From NCBI RefSeq assembly GCF_000739655.1, contig NZ_BATR01000054.1, positions 1-43,678 on the forward strand: a stretch of DNA of 43,678 nucleotides, given 5' to 3'. This DNA is from Verrucomicrobium sp. BvORR106 (GTDB lineage Bacteria; Verrucomicrobiota; Verrucomicrobiia; Verrucomicrobiales; Verrucomicrobiaceae). Shown piece by piece: positions 40,855 through 43,678 of the stretch. Numbering within the stretch: the first letter of the stretch is position 1; each line of letters opens with the position of its first letter. Position numbers and translations under genes: made by a program. Below the pieces are notes generated by a model. That model was not told the DNA's origin and did no database searches. It was given only the letters and a program-made list of their open reading frames with translations.

Positions 40855-41982
40855 ATGACGGACGGACAATTCCTCCTCCTCATCTTCGCCCTGCTTTATT
40901 TGTATGAGTGCCTGCGCTGGGTTCCCGGTCGGGCAATCGTCTGGAAGCTGTTTGGCCGGGCCACTGAGCCCGGGGCGTGGAGTAAAATCGTCCCGCTGGA
41001 GCTTTTCCGCACGCGGGGTGGGGCCTTCGCCCTGCTCCCGCCGTTGCCACCCGTAGGGGCACACTTGGTCACAGCCAGCTGGCCGGCGGTGCCTCACGCC
41101 CAGGGTCTGTGCCTGTGGGATGAGGTGAACGGCACCGCCAGCCATATTCCTTGGTCGGAGGTGGAGGCTTCTGCTGAAGAGGCCACGCTGCGGGTCTCAC
41201 CCGGTCGCTTGGTGAGGTGCGTGCACGGCTGGCAGGCCGCAGAGTGGGCCAAGCTGATCCAGAACTGGAAAACTCTTCCCCAAGAGGAGCGCGAGATACA
41301 GTTCCTGGCCAAAGCGGCGGCCATGCTGGAGGAGCAGCCCTTGCGTGATGCGGGGAGTGAAGTCGCTGCCGCCACCCGGAGCCTTCGTTGGAATGGCACC
41401 CTGTTGGTCGTCTGGGCCTTGGGTATCCTGCCGTACACTTACTGGCGGTTTGGTGACACTCTGCCCACGCTGGTTGCCGCAGGATCCTTGTATCTTGTGA
41501 TGCTCAGTCAGGCGATGACTCTTTGGTTTACCTCCCGTCGCGCGCCCCGCCTGAAATACGGCCGATGGAGCCACATTCTGGGTGCGGCATTTTACCCCCC
41601 TTCCTCCATCCGGGCGGCAGACTGGGTCTGCGCGATGAAGAGTCCCGAGATCCATCCGCTGCTGGCGGCTTTCACGTTTGGCCGGCGGGAGCAGGCTGAG
41701 GAACTGGCCGCCCAAACCTGGCGCCTCGCCCGGTGGCCCGTGGGCAGCATTTCTGATCGTCCATGGGACGGTCCTGAGGTGCAGGCGTTGCGGTCGTTCT
41801 TCGCCAAGGTGAACCTGGAGGTATCCCAGTTGGAATCTCCGCCCGCCCTTCCAGAAGGAGCCAGCAAGTATTGCCCTCGCTGCCTCTCCACTTACGCCGA
41901 TAAAGCGGATACCTGCAGTGACTGCGGCGGCATGTCTCTCGTGAAACGCGATGCTGAGCCTAAGGCGGTTGCGGCGGTATAA
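40855..41982 (+). CDS. Membrane protein with C-terminal zinc ribbon, unknown function
   Basis: 375 residues. One N-terminal hydrophobic helix (MTDGQFLLLIFALLYLYECL), a soluble part, then two further membrane helices (about 180-225; LLVVWALGILPYTYWRF and TLVAAGSLYLVMLSQAMTLW). Near the C-terminus YCPRCLSTYADKADTCSDCGG provides two CxxC knuckles for zinc. I do not recognise a named family. It is nine bases after the DUF2167 gene and probably works with it in the same membrane complex; that is inference from spacing only. Confidence 0.75.
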   Translation: MTDGQFLLLIFALLYLYECLRWVPGRAIVWKLFGRATEPGAWSKIVPLELFRTRGGAFALLPPLPPVGAHLVTASWPAVPHAQGLCLWDEVNGTASHIPWSEVEASAEEATLRVSPGRLVRCVHGWQAAEWAKLIQNWKTLPQEEREIQFLAKAAAMLEEQPLRDAGSEVAAATRSLRWNGTLLVVWALGILPYTYWRFGDTLPTLVAAGSLYLVMLSQAMTLWFTSRRAPRLKYGRWSHILGAAFYPPSSIRAADWVCAMKSPEIHPLLAAFTFGRREQAEELAAQTWRLARWPVGSISDRPWDGPEVQALRSFFAKVNLEVSQLESPPALPEGASKYCPRCLSTYADKADTCSDCGGMSLVKRDAEPKAVAAV

Positions 41983-42041
41983 GCAGGCGAGTGGTGGATT
42001 CCACGCCGAAGATATCTTGGACCGCAGTTCATCAGACCGCT

Positions 42042-42148
42042 TCAACTCCTTCGGGGTAGAAACTTCCAACTCCCCTACCCAACGTAGACTCGCTGGAAGC
42101 TCGTCAACGTTGGGCTTGTAGCCCCATCCTCTTCGAGGAAGAACTTCA
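42042..42148 (+). repeat. Dispersed structured repeat, family B, copy 3
   Basis: Full-length copy matching the reverse complement of 23597-23703. The central stem pairs 42078-42085 (CCCAACGT) with 42107-42114 (ACGTTGGG), with a 21-base loop. A leading hairpin ACTCC-TTC-GGGGT and a trailing CCTC-TTC-GAGG flank it. It sits directly upstream of family A copy 2 in the 41983-42573 gap, which has no gene. Confidence 0.8.
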
Positions 42149-42181
42149 ACTGAGCCCGTGGACGCCAAGGAACCGACTCTG

Positions 42182-42435
42182 GCTCAGCCCCCAGTAAGTC
42201 CCCTCAGAGGATTTGGGCCTGAAAGGCCCACAGAGCCCAGCCCAGGGGCATAGGCCACGAAGTGGACAGGGACCCTGGGTACCTCCATAGAGGATGATCA
42301 GGTGGGAAGGCCGACCGCATCTTCTATCTCCCCGCCGCCATCAACACCTCCACGTCGGTTGAACCTGATGTCATGCGCTGACTGCTGTTCGCGGCAAGAT
42401 GCCGCGAACAGCACGCAGGGATGCGTACGCTCCCC
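42182..42435 (+). repeat. Long dispersed repeat, family A, copy 2
   Basis: About 254 bases similar to 37168-37420 in the same orientation. Blocks that match include GGATTTGGGCCTGAAAGG-like, AGAGCCCAGCCCAGGGGCA, GGCCACGAAGTGGAC and ACCCTGGGTACCTCCA. It ends about 140 bases before the FMN reductase start and could be part of that gene's leader. Confidence 0.85.
42384..42412 (+). other. Perfect 13-bp hairpin at the end of repeat A copy 2
   Basis: GCTGTTCGCGGCA (42384-42396), loop AGA, TGCCGCGAACAGC (42400-42412). The same hairpin with one mismatch and a shorter stem ends copy 1 (37373-37395). No T-run follows. Confidence 0.85.
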
Positions 42436-42573
42436 GAGCTTGATCCGGGAAGCTTGCCCCCCCTCGGCATCTCCTTGGTCTCCCTCCCGTTTCCCACCCT
42501 CGCACGGGAAACCCGGCGACAACTGCAACCTTCTGTGCGAAAACCGCCCCGTCACCCTTTCCGTTTTCGCCTT

Positions 42574-43116
42574 ATGAAAATCACTCTTGTGAGCGGCACG
42601 AACCGCCCCGGCAGCAACACCCGAAAAGTCGTCAGTCAAATTGCCCGCCTCTACGCTGATCTGGGTCAGCCGGTGGAGATTCTCGATCTGGCCGAGCTTC
42701 CTCCGGAGATCTTCCATCCCTCCTCGTACGCCAGCAAGCCGGCCTCGTTCGCCCGCTTCAGCGATGCGGTGCTGGCCAGTGACGGCCTCCATGTGGTGAC
42801 CCCGGAGTACAACGGCAGCGTTCCGGGCGTGCTGAAGTATTTTATCGACATGCTGAAGTTCCCCGAGAGCTTTGAGCATCGTCCGGTGGCCTTCACCGGA
42901 CTCGGTGCCGGTATGTGGGGGGCATTGCGGCCCGTGGAGCAGCTCCAGGCCATCTTTGGCTATCGCAATGCCTTCGTATTTCCGGAGCGGGTCTTCATGC
43001 CCGGCGTGAACTCACTGCTCGGCGATGACGGCACAGTGATCGATCCCGATGTGGTTGCCCGCCTCAAGTCTCAGGCGAAGGGATTCCTCGGCTTCGTCGG
43101 AAAACTCAGGGCCTGA
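42574..43116 (+). CDS. NADPH-dependent FMN reductase family protein
   Basis: 180 residues from the ATG at 42574; the open frame continues upstream into the repeat and is rejected. The flavodoxin-like FMN loop is SGTNRPGSNTRKVV (residues about 7-20), with TPEYNGSVPGVLKYFIDML as the second FMN-binding signature (residues about 82-100). A GLGAGMWGALRPVEQLQAIF segment completes the fold. It reduces FMN, quinones or azo/chromate compounds with NAD(P)H in the cytoplasm. A terminator follows, so it is transcribed alone or from within the repeat region. Confidence 0.92.
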   Translation: MKITLVSGTNRPGSNTRKVVSQIARLYADLGQPVEILDLAELPPEIFHPSSYASKPASFARFSDAVLASDGLHVVTPEYNGSVPGVLKYFIDMLKFPESFEHRPVAFTGLGAGMWGALRPVEQLQAIFGYRNAFVFPERVFMPGVNSLLGDDGTVIDPDVVARLKSQAKGFLGFVGKLRA

Positions 43117-43135
43117 CCGTCTCTCCGTTCTGCTG

Positions 43136-43170
43136 GGCCCGGTGGATCGCAAGGCCGGGCCAACTTTTTT
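43136..43170 (+). terminator. Rho-independent terminator after the FMN reductase gene
   Basis: GGCCCGG (43136-43142) pairs with CCGGGCC (43155-43161) across a 12-base loop, followed after AAC by six T (43165-43170). Confidence 0.8.
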
Positions 43171-43230
43171 GGACAAAGGGCTGCGAACAGGCCGCCAACC
43201 CATTGTCCGCACACGTAAGCACTCCCACCT

Positions 43231-43665
43231 ATGAAATTCCTTCAGCTCAACTTCATCCCCCGCAGCACCGATCTCGGGCTTCTCATCCTCCGAGTTTGGC
43301 TCGGACTGACCATGGCCATCCAGCACGGCTGGGTCAAATGGCTCAAGTTCGATCAATTTGCCCCCAAGTTCCTGCCCTTGTTCGGCTTGCCTACGAACCT
43401 CAGCCTCGGGCTGGCCATCTTTGCTGAGCTGATCTGTTCGGGCCTGCTGATTCTGGGTTTGTTTACCCGGTTCGCGGCCTTGAACCTCGCCGTCACCATG
43501 TCGGTGGCCTTTTTCCTTGCCCACCAGATGCGTCTCGTGGATCATCCCACTGATCCTATGCAAAAGAGCGGGGAGCTGGCCTTCATCTACCTCGCTGCCT
43601 ACGTGACCCTGTTCTTCACCGGGGCTGGCAAGTTCTCCGCCGACTCCAAGCTGGGCGCACGCTGA
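43231..43665 (+). CDS. DoxX family membrane protein
   Basis: 144 residues with four hydrophobic helices (about 15-35, 55-75, 80-100, 115-137). The N-terminal DLGLLILRVWLGLTMAIQHG is the DoxX start, followed by ELICSGLLILGLFTRFAALN and a C-terminal FTGAGKFSADSKLG, the usual GPGxxSLD-like end. DoxX-type proteins are small inner-membrane proteins tied to quinone or thiol redox handling; the exact role is unclear. It lies 114 bases after the FMN reductase, beyond the terminator, on the same strand. Confidence 0.9.
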   Translation: MKFLQLNFIPRSTDLGLLILRVWLGLTMAIQHGWVKWLKFDQFAPKFLPLFGLPTNLSLGLAIFAELICSGLLILGLFTRFAALNLAVTMSVAFFLAHQMRLVDHPTDPMQKSGELAFIYLAAYVTLFFTGAGKFSADSKLGAR

Positions 43666-43678
43666 TCCGGTTCATTCA

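Overview
The window is about 43.7 kb of GC-rich bacterial DNA with roughly 28 credible genes on both strands. Many genes lack a clear Shine-Dalgarno sequence. Several proteins are of kinds common in Verrucomicrobiota and Planctomycetota: a Tat-exported Gfo/Idh/MocA oxidoreductase, a secreted seven-bladed lactonase, a basic-secretory-protein peptidase, and small lipoproteins without recognised families. A member of the Verrucomicrobiota, family Verrucomicrobiaceae, is my best guess from style alone. No rRNA, tRNA, transposase, phage gene or CRISPR array is visible.

Region 1 (1-7.4 kb): the end of a sensor kinase overlapping its NarL-type response regulator, a small unknown protein, a hot-dog thioesterase, and a TetR repressor followed by an RND efflux adaptor and pump. 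A 17-bp imperfect palindrome lies in front of tetR and again, on the other strand with two changes, in front of the adaptor gene. A rho-independent terminator closes this unit.

Region 2 (7.4-19 kb) is the highlight: a compact two-protein NRPS/PKS assembly line with a phosphopantetheinyl transferase. Protein 1 reads acyl-ligase, carrier, condensation, adenylation (specificity residues read as a proline-type code), carrier. Protein 2 reads ketosynthase, remnant linkers where an acyltransferase should be, carrier, PLP aminotransferase, condensation, carrier without its own adenylation domain, and a thioesterase whose nucleophile is cysteine. The KS-carrier-aminotransferase-condensation order is that of the beta-amino-acid modules of iturin/mycosubtilin synthetases. 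The product is probably an acylated, proline-derived beta-amino acid, with an unknown last residue and unusual release chemistry. The adjacent RND pump could export it.

Region 3 (19-23.5 kb): a lipoprotein hydrolase, a cupin, and an mhqO/wrbA/mhqD-like set typical of quinone and electrophile detoxification. Directly after it lie 14 perfect copies of an 8-bp repeat.

Region 4 (24-43.7 kb): mostly housekeeping and exported proteins: the oxidoreductase, clpX, the peptidase, the lactonase, a sugar-epimerase-like cupin, a degenerate HNH-like small protein, a Tat-exported barrel protein, lipoproteins, a GT39-like membrane protein, a DUF2167 protein with a zinc-ribbon membrane partner, an FMN reductase and a DoxX protein. 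The four longest intergenic gaps are filled by three families of dispersed repeats. One family keeps a stem with two compensatory base-pair changes between copies, and another has three identical 33-bp copies.
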